Assembly (NCBI GenBank): GCA_031269945.1
Contig: JAISYK010000007.1
Coordinates: 1-64,000, forward strand
DNA: 64,000 bases
Origin: Candidatus Endomicrobiellum calonymphae
GTDB lineage: Bacteria; Elusimicrobiota; Endomicrobiia; Endomicrobiales; Endomicrobiaceae
Direction of reading: 5' to 3'
Of this stretch, positions 38,700 to 49,139 are shown piece after piece. Position 1 is the stretch's first letter, and each line of letters begins with the position of its first letter. Made by a program: the position numbers and the translations under genes. Under the pieces are notes generated by a model that worked only from the letters and a program-made list of their open reading frames with translations, had not been told where the DNA came from and did not search any database.

Positions 38700-39872
38700 A
38701 TGAATAATATTAAGCAAATTAGTAATTATGTCTCAAGCATTATTAAGGACATAAAGAAAAATGGTGATAAAGCCGTTTTTAAATATCTTAAAAAGTTTGA
38801 TGATGTGAGTTTATCTAAAAAAGGATATAGGGTTTATCAAGAAGTAATGGATAATGCTGTTGATCAGGTTCCAAGGTCGTTAAAAAATGCAATAAGATCT
38901 TCTTATTTAAATGTTTTAAAATACCATAAGTACGAATACTCTAAAATTAAGAAGACGTGGAAATATGAAAAAAATGGATTAAAAGTGGGACAATTTTATA
39001 CGCCTGTAGAATCTGTTGGCGTTTACGTGCCGGGAGGGCGCTTTGCATATCCATCAACTGTCATTATGACTGTGGTTCCTGCCGTCGTAGCCGGCGTAAA
39101 GAGAATAATAGTAACCACTCCACCAAAAAATATGAGTAGTGTAGTTTTGTTTGCTGCAAAACTGTGTGGGGTAAGGGAAATATACTGTGTTGGCGGAGTA
39201 ATGGCTGTGGCGGTACTTGCTTACGGAACAGAAACATTAGAAAAAGTTGATATGGTTGTTGGACCAGGGAATGCTTATGTGAATGAAGCTAAGAGGCAAG
39301 TCTTTGGGTGCGTAGGTATAGATTCTCTTGCTGGACCCAGTGAGGTGGCAATAGTTGCGGATGAGGGTGTCCCTGCAAATTACGTTGTTGCTGATATAAT
39401 GGCTCAAGTAGAGCATGATCCTATGGCAAGGGCTTATCTTTTGTGTAAATCTAAAAATAAAATATCTGAAGTTAAAGAATTGCTTCCTAAAGAAGCTTTC
39501 AAACAATTGAAAATAGAATTTTGCTCTTTGGATGAGGCTATTGAAAAAGTTAATAATATAGCTCCTGAACACTTGGAATTGTTGGTGAAGGACTATAAAA
39601 CTTTATTGAAAAATGTCAAAAATGCAGGGGCAATTTTCGCAGGCTATCAAACTCCTACTGCTTCTGGCGATTATTGGGCAGGACCATCGCATGTTTTGCC
39701 TACAAATGGGTCTGCAAAATTTTCGAGCGGTGTTTCAGTGATGACGTTTTTAAAGAGGTCTACGTACGTAGAAATGAACAAAAAAAATAAAAAGGCGTAC
39801 AGAACTATTGCTAGTTTTGCACAATCTGAAGGTATGAAGTATCACAAGGAATCTTCAGTGATAAGAATATGA
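38700..39872 (+). CDS. hisD: Histidinol dehydrogenase
   Basis: A 390-residue Zn-dependent enzyme catalysing the last two steps of histidine synthesis. GVYVPGGRFAYPSTVIMT, VGPGNAYVNEAKRQVFG, the segment DSLAGPSEVAIVADEG, EHDPMARAYL and APEHLELLV contain the substrate and zinc ligands. It is 30-40 residues shorter at the N-terminus than many homologues, but no upstream frame exists. First gene of hisDBHAFI; its end overlaps hisB by 4 bases. Confidence 0.95.
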   Translation: MNNIKQISNYVSSIIKDIKKNGDKAVFKYLKKFDDVSLSKKGYRVYQEVMDNAVDQVPRSLKNAIRSSYLNVLKYHKYEYSKIKKTWKYEKNGLKVGQFYTPVESVGVYVPGGRFAYPSTVIMTVVPAVVAGVKRIIVTTPPKNMSSVVLFAAKLCGVREIYCVGGVMAVAVLAYGTETLEKVDMVVGPGNAYVNEAKRQVFGCVGIDSLAGPSEVAIVADEGVPANYVVADIMAQVEHDPMARAYLLCKSKNKISEVKELLPKEAFKQLKIEFCSLDEAIEKVNNIAPEHLELLVKDYKTLLKNVKNAGAIFAGYQTPTASGDYWAGPSHVLPTNGSAKFSSGVSVMTFLKRSTYVEMNKKNKKAYRTIASFAQSEGMKYHKESSVIRI

Positions 39873-40459
39873 GTCAAAGAAAAGCAAAAATTGTGAGAAA
39901 AACTAGAGAAACTTGTATTTCTGTTGAAATTAACCTCGATAGATGTTTTGTATCATCAGTATCAACCACTATAGGCTTTTTAGATCACATGTTTGAACTT
40001 TTTGCTATGCATTCAGGAATAGGTTTTAAAATTAAAGCTGAAGGGGATACCCGTGTAGATGATCATCATTTAGTTGAAGATTCGGGGATTGCTATTGGTC
40101 AAGCTTTTAAAAAAGCTCTCGGAGATAAAAGAGGTATTGTGAGATATGGGCATTTTCTTTTGCCCATGGATGAGGCTTTGAGTTATGTGGCTTTAGATTT
40201 ATCAGGTAGATCTTACTTAAGCTATGAGGTAAATATAAAGTTTCAAAAAAGTGGATTTAACTATGACTTAATACGAGAATTTTTTTGTGCTCTTGCGAAT
40301 AATGCCGGGATCACGTTACACATCAAGATGATTAAGGGAAGGAATAATCATCATATAGCAGAATCTGTTTTTAAAGCTTTTGGTCATGCTTTAGGAAGAG
40401 CAGTAGTACATTTAAATAGTGAAAAATTATCTATACTTTCAACTAAAGGAGTTCTCTAA
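39869..40459 (+). CDS. hisB: Imidazoleglycerol-phosphate dehydratase
   Basis: A 196-residue monofunctional HisB (dehydratase only, without the phosphatase domain). Metal-binding motifs: GFLDHMFELFAMHSG, DDHHLVEDSGIAIGQA, DEALSYVALDLSGRSYL and GRNNHHIAESVFKAFGHAL. ATGA overlap with hisD. The histidinol phosphatase and hisC/hisG functions must be encoded elsewhere. Confidence 0.96.
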   Translation: MSQRKAKIVRKTRETCISVEINLDRCFVSSVSTTIGFLDHMFELFAMHSGIGFKIKAEGDTRVDDHHLVEDSGIAIGQAFKKALGDKRGIVRYGHFLLPMDEALSYVALDLSGRSYLSYEVNIKFQKSGFNYDLIREFFCALANNAGITLHIKMIKGRNNHHIAESVFKAFGHALGRAVVHLNSEKLSILSTKGVL

Positions 40460-40463
40460 AATA

Positions 40464-41102
40464 GTGCAACGAATAAGAATTGCAGTTATAGATTATGGTT
40501 TTGGCAACATTAAAAGTGTTATAAATGCTTTATATTATTGCGGCGTCGAGGCTTGTGTTATTGATTCACCTTTAAAAATTTCAGGCTTTGGTGGTGTAAT
40601 ACTTCCTGGTGTTGGAGCATTTGGACCTGCTGCAGATTTTTTAAGAACTAAAGATTTTGATAAAGCTATACGTGATTATGTAGATTCCGGGAAAATGCTT
40701 TACGGAATATGTTTGGGATTTCAACTCTTGTTTACTAGAGGCTATGAGAGTGGTAATCATGAGGGGCTTGATCTTATATCTGGAGAAGTAAAAAAATTTG
40801 AGTTTAAAGACGAACTATTAAAAATTCCACATATGGGTTGGAATGACGTAAATGTAGAAGATAGTTTATACACAAAGAAAATGTTTCTTTCGATAAATGA
40901 TAGAGAAAGCTTTTATTTCGTACACTCTTACTACGTAATACCTGAGAACCTTTTGTGCATTTCCAGCACGTGCGAATACGGTTTAAAATTTTGTTCTTCC
41001 GTAGCCTATAAAAATTTATGGGGTAGTCAGTTCCATCCTGAAAAAAGTGGGAAAGCGGGATTAAAGATTTTAAGTAACTTTGTAAAAGAGGTAGGTAGAT
41101 GA
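40464..41102 (+). CDS. hisH: Imidazole glycerol phosphate synthase, glutaminase subunit
   Basis: A 212-residue class I amidotransferase that supplies ammonia to His[15 protein letters not shown] opens it; the nucleophile Cys is in [13 protein letters not shown], and the His/Glu are in [10 protein letters not shown]. The ORF track opens at 40419 inside hisB. The GTG at 40464 follows AAAGGAG and is the better start. Ends with an ATGA overlap with hisA. Confidence 0.94.
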   Translation: MQRIRIAVIDYGFGNIKSVINALYYCGVEACVIDSPLKISGFGGVILPGVGAFGPAADFLRTKDFDKAIRDYVDSGKMLYGICLGFQLLFTRGYESGNHEGLDLISGEVKKFEFKDELLKIPHMGWNDVNVEDSLYTKKMFLSINDRESFYFVHSYYVIPENLLCISSTCEYGLKFCSSVAYKNLWGSQFHPEKSGKAGLKILSNFVKEVGR

Positions 41103-41821
41103 TTGTTATACCGGCAATTGATGTAAGACAAGGTAATTCAGTAAGACTAAAGCAAGGAAAAATCGATGCTGAAACTATTTATTCAACAGATCCAATTTTT
41201 ATTGCAAAGCTTTGGAAGGCAAAAGGAGCACAGCGTATACATGTTGTGGATTTAGATGGTGTTTTTAATGGAATGAACATAAATAAAGATATTATTAGGA
41301 ATATATGTGCAGAAGTTGATATTCCCATTGAAGTAGGTGGCGGAATAAGAGATATGAATAAAGTAAGAGAAGTTTTTGATATGGGTGCTTCGCACGTAAT
41401 TCTGGGCACAGTGGCTGTTTATAACCCTGAAATTGTAAGAAAGTCTATAGATAAGTATGGATCTAAAAAAATAATCGTTGCTGTTGATGCGAAAGATGGA
41501 AAAATTGCAATAGGCGGCTGGAAAGATATAACTCCAGTTGATATTTTAGAACTTGTAAATAGACTTAAGAAGATAGGAGTTGAGGAGATTTTATATACCG
41601 ATATAACTAGAGATGGAATGTTTACAGGTCTTGATTTATCAGGGCTTGAAAAATTATGTGAGAGTGGTTTGAGGATAATTGCTTCAGGGGGTGTAAGGAC
41701 TGTTGATGACTTAATTGAATTAAAAAAATATGAAGAGAGAGGTGTTTTTGCTGTAGTAGTTGGCAGTGCACTGTATACAAGTGATTTTAAGCTTGAGGAT
41801 GCAATAAAAAGAGTTAAATAA
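41099..41821 (+). CDS. hisA: ProFAR isomerase (1-(5-phosphoribosyl)-5-amino-4-imidazolecarboxamide isomerase)
   Basis: A 240-residue beta/alpha barrel catalysing the Amadori rearrangement in histidine synthesis. [20 protein letters not shown] holds the first catalytic Asp. [16 protein letters not shown] and [18 protein letters not shown] hold the phosphate site and second Asp. Overlaps hisH by 4 bases; hisF follows. Confidence 0.96.
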   Translation: MIVIPAIDVRQGNSVRLKQGKIDAETIYSTDPIFIAKLWKAKGAQRIHVVDLDGVFNGMNINKDIIRNICAEVDIPIEVGGGIRDMNKVREVFDMGASHVILGTVAVYNPEIVRKSIDKYGSKKIIVAVDAKDGKIAIGGWKDITPVDILELVNRLKKIGVEEILYTDITRDGMFTGLDLSGLEKLCESGLRIIASGGVRTVDDLIELKKYEERGVFAVVVGSALYTSDFKLEDAIKRVK

Positions 41822-41902
41822 ATATTTTAAAATACTTAGTAGAAGCTGGATTGGATTATAATATAATCAATCCTAAGTTGTGGAAAAGAGGTGAATGGTA
41901 GA

Positions 41903-42664
41903 GTGTTAGGGGTAAGATTAATACCATGTTTGGATGTTGCAAATGGGCGTGTTGTTAAAGGAATGAATTTTGTTAATTTAAAAGATGCAGGTGATCCTGT
42001 TGAAGTGGCGAAACAATATTATTTGGATGGTGCTGATGAAATTGTGTTTTTAGATGTTAACGCAACTCATGAAAGGCGTGATACTACAATTGATTTAGTG
42101 AGAAGAACTGCCGAAAAGGTTTTTATTCCTCTTACAGTGGGAGGGGGAATAAGGACTATTGAGGATATAAGAAATCTTTTAAATGCAGGGGCAGATAAAG
42201 TTTCACTAAATTCTTCAGCGATTAAAAATCCTGAAATTGTTAAAAAAGCAAGCGATAAATTTGGTATTCAGTGCATAGTAGTCGCAGTAGATGCAAAAAA
42301 ATCAGGTAAGAAGAGGTGGAATGTGTTTATTCATGGTGGTAGAATAGATACCGGGGTTGACGTCGTTGTTTGGTCTAAAAAAGTTATGAACCTAGGTGCT
42401 GGAGAAATTTTGTTAACTAGCATGGATAAGGATGGGACAAAAGATGGCTATGACTTAGAACTTTTAAAGTCAGTTTCAAATTCTATTAAAATACCTGTTA
42501 TTGCATCTGGCGGTGCTGGAAAAATGGAACATTTTTCTCAAGCTTGTGAATTTGGTGCTTCGGCAATACTTGTTGCCTCTTTGTTTCATTATAATGAGTT
42601 GACAATAAAAGAAGTTAAAAATTATTTAAAGTCTAAAAATATCTCTGTTAGAACAACGAGTTAA
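41903..42664 (+). CDS. hisF: Imidazole glycerol phosphate synthase, cyclase subunit
   Basis: A 253-residue barrel that partners His[21 protein letters not shown] and [19 protein letters not shown] contain the two catalytic Asp; [18 protein letters not shown] is the phosphate site. The ORF track opens at GTG 41891, but GTG 41903 sits about 9 bases after AGAGGTG and matches the family N-terminus. Confidence 0.95.
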   Translation: MLGVRLIPCLDVANGRVVKGMNFVNLKDAGDPVEVAKQYYLDGADEIVFLDVNATHERRDTTIDLVRRTAEKVFIPLTVGGGIRTIEDIRNLLNAGADKVSLNSSAIKNPEIVKKASDKFGIQCIVVAVDAKKSGKKRWNVFIHGGRIDTGVDVVVWSKKVMNLGAGEILLTSMDKDGTKDGYDLELLKSVSNSIKIPVIASGGAGKMEHFSQACEFGASAILVASLFHYNELTIKEVKNYLKSKNISVRTTS

Positions 42665-42777
42665 AAAAGATAAAATAAAAGATAAAATTTGTGAATATAT
42701 GATTTTAGGAGGCTAAGTTTGTGCATGTCTTATGTAAAAAAGTTGAAGTGTGGGTGCGTTAAAAAAGAGGTGTTTTT

Positions 42778-43167
42778 ATGAATGATTTTATTGAGAATTT
42801 AAAATTTGATGATAAAGGACTTATTCCAGTTGTAATTCAAGATTGGGAAAGTAATGTAGTTTTGATGATGGCTTATATGAACGAAGAAGCCGTTGAAAGG
42901 ACTCTTGAAACAAAAAAAGCTACTTTTTGGAGTCGTTCTAGAAGATCTTTTTGGGTTAAAGGTGAAGTTTCAGGGAACATACAAGAAGTAAAAGAATTTT
43001 ATTACGATTGTGATGGTGATTGTATTCTTTTAAAAGTAAATCAAATTGGATTAGCAGCATGCCATACTGGACATAGAAGTTGCTTTTTCAAAAAAGTTAC
43101 GTCCCATGGGGCTACGAAAACGGTAGGTAAGATACTATTTGATCCTAGTAAAATTTATAAAGAATGA
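42778..43167 (+). CDS. hisI: Phosphoribosyl-AMP cyclohydrolase
   Basis: A 129-residue HisI with [30 protein letters not shown] (metal ligands) and [12 protein letters not shown] (zinc). It is monofunctional, as no HisE pyrophosphohydrolase domain is attached and none follows in the window. AAAGAGGTG precedes the ATG. Last recognised gene of the his cluster. Confidence 0.96.
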   Translation: MNDFIENLKFDDKGLIPVVIQDWESNVVLMMAYMNEEAVERTLETKKATFWSRSRRSFWVKGEVSGNIQEVKEFYYDCDGDCILLKVNQIGLAACHTGHRSCFFKKVTSHGATKTVGKILFDPSKIYKE

Positions 43168-44551
43168 TGAGAAATTATATAAGTTTGACAGAAAATTTTG
43201 ACAAAAGATATTATGTAAAAACTATCAGAAAGCTTGTTTGCAATAGAAAATTTAAATTCTATCTTCTATCATCTATAAATTGTTTTGTCAATTGTGTTTC
43301 ATGCTTCAATGGGGTTATGCCGTTTCGATGTATGTCGTTGTTGGATTGTTTATCTATTATTTTTTGATTAACGTATCCACAAGTGTCGTCTATTCAGTAA
43401 CTGATTGCATAGGTCCTAATTCCGTTGTTGTGTTTGTTTTGCTTTAATACGATTAGAAAAGTTTGACGCTAAAAATTCTTGTATAATAGAGTTGTGTTTT
43501 GCAAAAGCTTAAGAGTTAAATAAAGTATCGAAGTAAATTATGCGTGTTGGTTGAAGGTGTTTATATAGGCTTGAGTTAAAAATTAAAAAAATTTAAAACC
43601 GCGATAAGAGACTTTGAAATAGAAACTTAATTTATGGGATATATCAATTAAGATATTTAGATTTAAGATCTTCTAAAGCTGTTTGTTATTGTAGGGTTCG
43701 AGAAATTTAGTTTAATAGGCAGAAAGATCTATTCTACTGTGTTTTTGGCGAGTATTCTATCAACATTTTTACATTTATCTAACGGCTTGTATGGCGCGGG
43801 GGTTGGTAAGTTAAGTGTACCTATAAAAGATGATCTTGTCTTGTAATAATGCTTTTTTATTAATGCGAAATAAAAATAATAAAAGAAATTCTTTCTGTTT
43901 TGAAAAAAAAATAAAAATGAAAATTATAGTTCGACTAATAAAATTTTAGTAATGTATTGCGAGAAATTGAATGTGAATGTGTTGTCAATTATAGTGTTGG
44001 AAAAGAAGCGTATCAGTATAAAATCTTCTGTTACACAACTTACTTACGTTCGTTGGGCTCAATAGGCAAGAGTCTTGTTGTCCAGGTGTGTGACGTTGCA
44101 AGAAAAATGGGGGGGGGATTTTATTATAAAACAAAGCTGAAAGTGTTAGGAAAGCTCTGTTTATTATGACGAATACAAAAAAGCAAAAAAGTCTAGGAGG
44201 CAAGTGTTATCGATAACGAAGGTAGAATTCTATGTTTTTACGGATGGTGATTTAGAAGATAATTTTTAGGCTTATAAAAGTGTGCTGAAAAATATGATGT
44301 CTGTTATGACTAAGAATCTAAAAGTTATATGCTGCTGGAAGGTGGAGTAGATTTAGAAGTGGTGATAATTTTAAAAAAATACGATATAGAATAATACCTA
44401 GGTTGTGTAGGGTAAAAGCAGTGAGTTTTTAATTATTTTAGATCGAGAGGATTTGTTAGCATAAGGTTTTCTTGATTAATGTTGATGTTGTTTAACAATG
44501 TGAGACTTATTGTTAAAGTAGAAATGAAATGGGTGGGGAGGAAAGTTAAGT
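43168..44551. other. 1.4-kb region without recognised genes, probably decayed
   Basis: Between hisI and accD. A 67-codon plus-strand ORF overlaps the hisI stop (ATGA) and begins [19 protein letters not shown], but it is not recognised. Further plus-strand fragments, such as GFEKFSLIGRKIYSTVFLAS, TTYLRSLGSIGKSLVVQVCD and MLLEGGVDLEVVIILKKYDI, read like real protein in different frames. The likely reading is one or two plus-strand pseudogenes, partly membrane proteins. A G8-9 tract lies near 44108. Confidence 0.4.
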
Positions 44552-45352
44552 ATGGAAATAGCAATTGAAAGTGCATTTGAGAAAAAAGGTCTCCCTGCGG
44601 GTATTTGGACTAAGTGTAAAAAGTGTGATAATGTTCTCTTGCAGAGGGATTTTGAGGAAAATTTCATGGTGTGCACTGAATGTGGTTATTATGCGAGACT
44701 TAATGCAAGCAAAAGAATTGAATTTATTGTTGATAAAGGGAGCTTTAAAGAGATTAACGCGAATATTAGATCTGTAAATTTTTTAGATTTTCCGGAATAT
44801 TCGGACAAGGTAGAGAACTATAAAATAAATGATGCTGTTGTTACAGGCGAAGCGAAAGTGAATGGATATAGCATTGTGATTGCGGTTATGGATTTTGGGT
44901 TCATGGGTGGTAGTATGGGATCTGTTGTGGGTGAAAAAATAGTAAGAGCTATAGAGCGGGCTTTGAAAAAAAAATATCATGTAATTATAGTTTCTGCATC
45001 AGGTGGAGCAAGAATGCAGGAAGGAATAGTATCTCTCATGCAAATGGGCAAAACTAGTGCAGCTCTTGCAAAACTTGCTAATAGAAGACTTGCGTTCATT
45101 TCTATTTTAACAGACCCTACTACTGGTGGAGTTGCTGCAAGCTATGCCATGCTTGGGGATATAAACATTTCAGAACCGAAAGCTTTGATAGGTTTTGCTG
45201 GGCCTAGAGTTATTGAGCAAACTATAAGACAACAACTTCCTGAAGATTTTCAGTTTTCTGAGTTTTTGGAAAAGCATGGGATGATTGATATTGTTGTAGA
45301 AAGAAAGAATATGAAAGATGTTCTTACCAAAATATTGAAATTTTTACAATAA
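44552..45352 (+). CDS. accD: Acetyl-CoA carboxylase carboxyltransferase subunit beta
   Basis: A 266-residue AccD. The N-terminal zinc ribbon is CKKCDNVL with CTECGYY. The crotonase-like carboxyltransferase core includes VVTGEAKVNGYSIVIAVMDF, FMGGSMGSVVGEKIVRAIE, SASGGARMQEGIVSLMQMGK and PTTGGVAASYAMLGD. GGAGGAAAG precedes the ATG. It makes malonyl-CoA with AccA, which is not in this window. accD-folC adjacency is common. Confidence 0.96.
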   Translation: MEIAIESAFEKKGLPAGIWTKCKKCDNVLLQRDFEENFMVCTECGYYARLNASKRIEFIVDKGSFKEINANIRSVNFLDFPEYSDKVENYKINDAVVTGEAKVNGYSIVIAVMDFGFMGGSMGSVVGEKIVRAIERALKKKYHVIIVSASGGARMQEGIVSLMQMGKTSAALAKLANRRLAFISILTDPTTGGVAASYAMLGDINISEPKALIGFAGPRVIEQTIRQQLPEDFQFSEFLEKHGMIDIVVERKNMKDVLTKILKFLQ

Positions 45353-45355
45353 ATA

Positions 45356-46627
45356 ATGAATAATGTTTTTGAGGCTCTAGAAGAATATAAAGGAATGGTG
45401 CCAGGACTTTCGAGAATAGGGAAATTTCTTGAAAGTGTGGGTAATCCTCAGGTTGAGTTGAAAGTGATTCATATTGCAGGAACTAACGGAAAAGGATCAA
45501 CAGCGGCTTTTATATCTGGTATTTGTAGAGCAGGTGGATATAAAACAGCTTTGTACACATCCCCTCATTTAATTAATATTACTGAGAGAATTAAGGTCAA
45601 TGATACAGAAATATCCAGAGAAAGTTTTGATTATTTATCAAAAAAATATTTGGCAACAGCATTAAAATATGAACTTTCATATTTCGAATATTTAACTTCG
45701 TTGGCTTTTATATATTTTGCTGATTTAAAGGTTGATATTGCTGTAATTGAGACAGGTCTTGGTGGCCGTTTTGATGCAACAAATGTTATAGAAAAGCCGT
45801 TAATGTGCGTAATAACATCCATTTCAATGGAGCATCAGGAAATATTGGGTAATAATGTCAAAAAAATAGCTTTTGAAAAAGCTGGAATAATAAAAAAAGG
45901 TTCTTATGTCATTTGTGGTAAGTTGCCATCTAAAGCTGTTGATATAGTTGAAAACAAATCGATTCCGTATCTGTATGGAAGAGATTTTAGAAGTGTTGGT
46001 AGCAACAAGAATAAAAATAAAGGTATGGAATGTGGGCAAGAATTTGATTATACAAGTGCAGGTACTAAACTAACGAATATTAGAATACGACTTTTAGGTG
46101 ATCATCAACTCATTAATGCAGCAGTTGCGATTTTTGCTACGGAGCTTTTAAATAGAAAAGGGTACTTTTTAAGTGAGGCTAATATAAGGACAGGACTGCA
46201 TAGTGCAGTTTGGCTAGGAAGATTTGATATAAGGAGAGTTGTTTGGAAGGGCAAAAGTTTTAAGTTAATTATAGACGGTGCACATAATATTGAAGGTATT
46301 AATGCCTTTTTCAGAACATTTGAGCAACTTGATTTTTCGAGTCAAAAAAGGATTTTTATTTTTGGCATTATGAAAGAAAAAAAATATAAGCATATGATAA
46401 AAAAGGTAGCTTTTTTTGCAAAGAAAATAATATTATTGAAGCTGGATAATAGTAGGGCTTTGGGTTATGAAATTTTAAAACGAGAGTTTTCAAAATATAT
46501 AAAACGTAATAAAATCTTTACAGTAAATTTAGTGGAAGATGCTTTTGATACAATAGAAAGTGATGAAGTGGTTGCTGCAGTAGGTTCTCTTTATCTCTCA
46601 GGTGAACTTTTGAGGTGTATCGGATAA
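45356..46627 (+). CDS. folC: Folylpolyglutamate synthase / dihydrofolate synthase
   Basis: A 423-residue Mur-ligase-family enzyme. HIAGTNGKGSTAAFISGICR is the P-loop, LYTSPHLINITERIKVND the folate-binding segment, IETGLGGRFDATNVI the Mg site, and GDHQLINAAVAIFATELL follows. C-terminal domain begins near LIIDGAHNIEG. Starts 3 bases after the accD stop, implying coupling. Confidence 0.95.
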   Translation: MNNVFEALEEYKGMVPGLSRIGKFLESVGNPQVELKVIHIAGTNGKGSTAAFISGICRAGGYKTALYTSPHLINITERIKVNDTEISRESFDYLSKKYLATALKYELSYFEYLTSLAFIYFADLKVDIAVIETGLGGRFDATNVIEKPLMCVITSISMEHQEILGNNVKKIAFEKAGIIKKGSYVICGKLPSKAVDIVENKSIPYLYGRDFRSVGSNKNKNKGMECGQEFDYTSAGTKLTNIRIRLLGDHQLINAAVAIFATELLNRKGYFLSEANIRTGLHSAVWLGRFDIRRVVWKGKSFKLIIDGAHNIEGINAFFRTFEQLDFSSQKRIFIFGIMKEKKYKHMIKKVAFFAKKIILLKLDNSRALGYEILKREFSKYIKRNKIFTVNLVEDAFDTIESDEVVAAVGSLYLSGELLRCIG

Positions 46628-46711
46628 AGTTTAAGTGAAATGTAAGCATTTTTAATTTTTAAGTGTCAAGAGGCGTTTAACAATGGATAAAATAAAAATG
46701 GTGTATGTATT

Positions 46712-48907
46712 ATGCGTATTGCGTGTATGGCCGCTAATAATAACTTTAAAATGGATAAATCATTGTCTAAATCCAGTAAAATAATCGCCTTTATCACATT
46801 GTTGTTGTCTTTGCTGCTATTAAGTGTGGGTGTTTTTGCTTTTGAGATTGATGTAACTGCGGATGGCCTTGAATACAGCGACAAGCGAGGAGATAATTTT
46901 TCGGCAAAAGGAAATGTTGTTGTTAGGTGGAAAGATAAAAAATTGCATGCCGACTATGTTGAATTTTTTCTTGCAGAAAAAATTGTAAGTGCTTATGGTA
47001 ATGTTAAAATTGAAGAATCTAAGAGTGGTGTAATTTATGCGGATAGTGCTACGTATAACTATGATGAAGAAAGCGGCAATATGAAAAGAATTTTTGGATA
47101 TTCTTCCAATGTGTTTATACGAGTAGGGTATATTGAAGGAACTGGCAATAACATGAATACGTGTAATATGAATAATATAAAATTTTCATATTGTGATTTA
47201 GATAATCCTCATATTTATTTTAAAGCAAAAAGAGGAAAAATTGTATTAAATGAAAGAGTGACTATTTATAATGCAATTCTTTATATCAATAAGGTCCCAG
47301 TATTCTATGTGCCTATACACACGAAATTTTTAAATGAAAAAGTTTTTTTTTCCAAATTGAAAGTAAATAACGTGTTTTTCCGTGATGAAAAAGGATTATC
47401 TTCAAAAACAACGCTTTCATATCCGTTAGCTGAGTTTTTAACTAGTAAGATTATATTTACCCCATTTAGAAAAGCAACAGCTATCTGGGCTGGATCGTTG
47501 AAGTATAAAACTAGGGATGCACTAGGAATTATTCATGCTTATCATGATGCCGATGACAACAAGTTATTGTCTAAGGTGAACCTTGTCTATATCAGTATCA
47601 TAAATGATGATTGGATCGTGAGATCTAAAATGGTTGCATATTTTAATTCCCATAATTTAAATTTGAGTAATTATGAAGTTTATAGACATTTTTACATAGC
47701 TATGACTAGACAAAAAAATGATTCGAATTTAAGTATTGGATTTGGGTTACCGCAACATAATTCGCAAAGTTCTTATGAAGAAAAACTTGTTGTAAGTTCT
47801 ATTAGTAATATCGATGATATTAGATCAGCAGATGGTTATAAAAAAGTACTTTTAATACGCCCTAAAATAAATTTTACATATTATCCTAGGAATATTTTTT
47901 GGGGAATAATGCACAAGTTTAATTTTATGTACGATAGTATTTTAAATGAGAATTATTATAATGATCGTTTTTACTACTGGTGCAATGATGTTGAATCTGA
48001 ATATGCTAGTGGATATAATCTGTATAGTGAAGAGACAATTAACGATAATGTGTGCTTAGGATATATTCTGACAAAAAATTTTAATTTTTGGAAAAGATTT
48101 ACGTTAAAACCTACTTTAGAGATGTTGGGAAATTGTAAAATCAAGTTGAGACAAGATGCTTATAGTGCTTTTGCTATAAGATGTGCGGGATGTTTAAATT
48201 TAAGATTTAGGGTTACAGACTGGATGGACTTGGACTTTAATTATTGTTTAAAAAAAGTGAAAAATAAAGAGAATTTTTTTGATATTATAAGTCATTTGAC
48301 TGCTAGTAATTGCGGTTATGATGGATTTTCTTTAGTAAATTATATTTATATTGGGAATATGACCGTAATCAAAAATTTTTTTTCGTGTAAGGAAAAAGAA
48401 GCACCATTACTCACAGAAATAACATGGAATCCTAAAAGTTTTATAATTGCATATGTGAAACAGTCTCAATTGTTATGTCCATTTAAAACTGATTATTTTC
48501 AGTTTTGTTCTAAAATTGGGGAATTAAATAAATCTTATTTAAATTTTAATGTTTTTTACAAAGATAGCGAGAATAGTAGGATTGGTAGTATATGGGGGCT
48601 TGGATTTTGGCTTGGTCGCAGATTGAGGTTTGATTATAACATGATGATAGTGAATAAAAATAAATCTTCTATTGATCCATTGCACTTTGAGATTAATGGG
48701 TTTGAGTTTAAAATTTTCAAGAGCTTGCATTGTTATAATTTCGATATACTTTTTAGGACGACAAAAAACTCTTCTGGTTTCTTGAAACTGAATGTATTTT
48801 TCAAGTTTAGTACCAAAACAACAAATGTATTTTTTAACGAAGAAAAACAAAGAGTAGGAAGTTATTTCAAAGATTTTGAAGGGATTCCAAAGTTGTGGCT
48901 TTATTGA
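46712..48907 (+). CDS. lptD: LPS-assembly protein LptD (OstA/Imp)
   Basis: A 731-residue outer-membrane protein. A signal segment (IIAFITLLLSLLLLSVGVFA) is followed by an OstA-like beta-jellyroll domain (VTADGLEYSDKRGDNFSAKG, then NVVVRWKDKKLHADYVEFF, about 45-170), then a long aromatic-rich C-terminal barrel (about 210-731) typical of LptD but poorly conserved. LptD inserts LPS into the outer leaflet, so an apparently intact frame is surprising where lipid A genes are dead. The start is uncertain; ATGs at 46727 and 46751 are alternatives. Confidence 0.8.
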   Translation: MRIACMAANNNFKMDKSLSKSSKIIAFITLLLSLLLLSVGVFAFEIDVTADGLEYSDKRGDNFSAKGNVVVRWKDKKLHADYVEFFLAEKIVSAYGNVKIEESKSGVIYADSATYNYDEESGNMKRIFGYSSNVFIRVGYIEGTGNNMNTCNMNNIKFSYCDLDNPHIYFKAKRGKIVLNERVTIYNAILYINKVPVFYVPIHTKFLNEKVFFSKLKVNNVFFRDEKGLSSKTTLSYPLAEFLTSKIIFTPFRKATAIWAGSLKYKTRDALGIIHAYHDADDNKLLSKVNLVYISIINDDWIVRSKMVAYFNSHNLNLSNYEVYRHFYIAMTRQKNDSNLSIGFGLPQHNSQSSYEEKLVVSSISNIDDIRSADGYKKVLLIRPKINFTYYPRNIFWGIMHKFNFMYDSILNENYYNDRFYYWCNDVESEYASGYNLYSEETINDNVCLGYILTKNFNFWKRFTLKPTLEMLGNCKIKLRQDAYSAFAIRCAGCLNLRFRVTDWMDLDFNYCLKKVKNKENFFDIISHLTASNCGYDGFSLVNYIYIGNMTVIKNFFSCKEKEAPLLTEITWNPKSFIIAYVKQSQLLCPFKTDYFQFCSKIGELNKSYLNFNVFYKDSENSRIGSIWGLGFWLGRRLRFDYNMMIVNKNKSSIDPLHFEINGFEFKIFKSLHCYNFDILFRTTKNSSGFLKLNVFFKFSTKTTNVFFNEEKQRVGSYFKDFEGIPKLWLY

Positions 48908-49139
48908 TAAACTACAAAGTTATAAATTACAATTTTTGTAGTAAAATTTGCTTGCGATATTTTACTGTGCGTAAGGTGTGTTAATTTAAGATTTTATTAT
49001 TAAATAAATCAAAGTTAGTGGCAGTATATTGTTGTGTTTGACGTACCGAAGTAGAGGTGGTAATAATAAATAGAAAATCAAATAAGTAAAATTTTAATTA
49101 GTGAAGGAAGATTAGTTTTGTTTTGGTGTTTTAAAATAT

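Noticed and set aside
43440-43500. TTGACG...TATAAT promoter near 43.48 kb
   Set aside because: The spacing is only 13 bases, too short for a sigma-70 promoter, and no intact gene follows.
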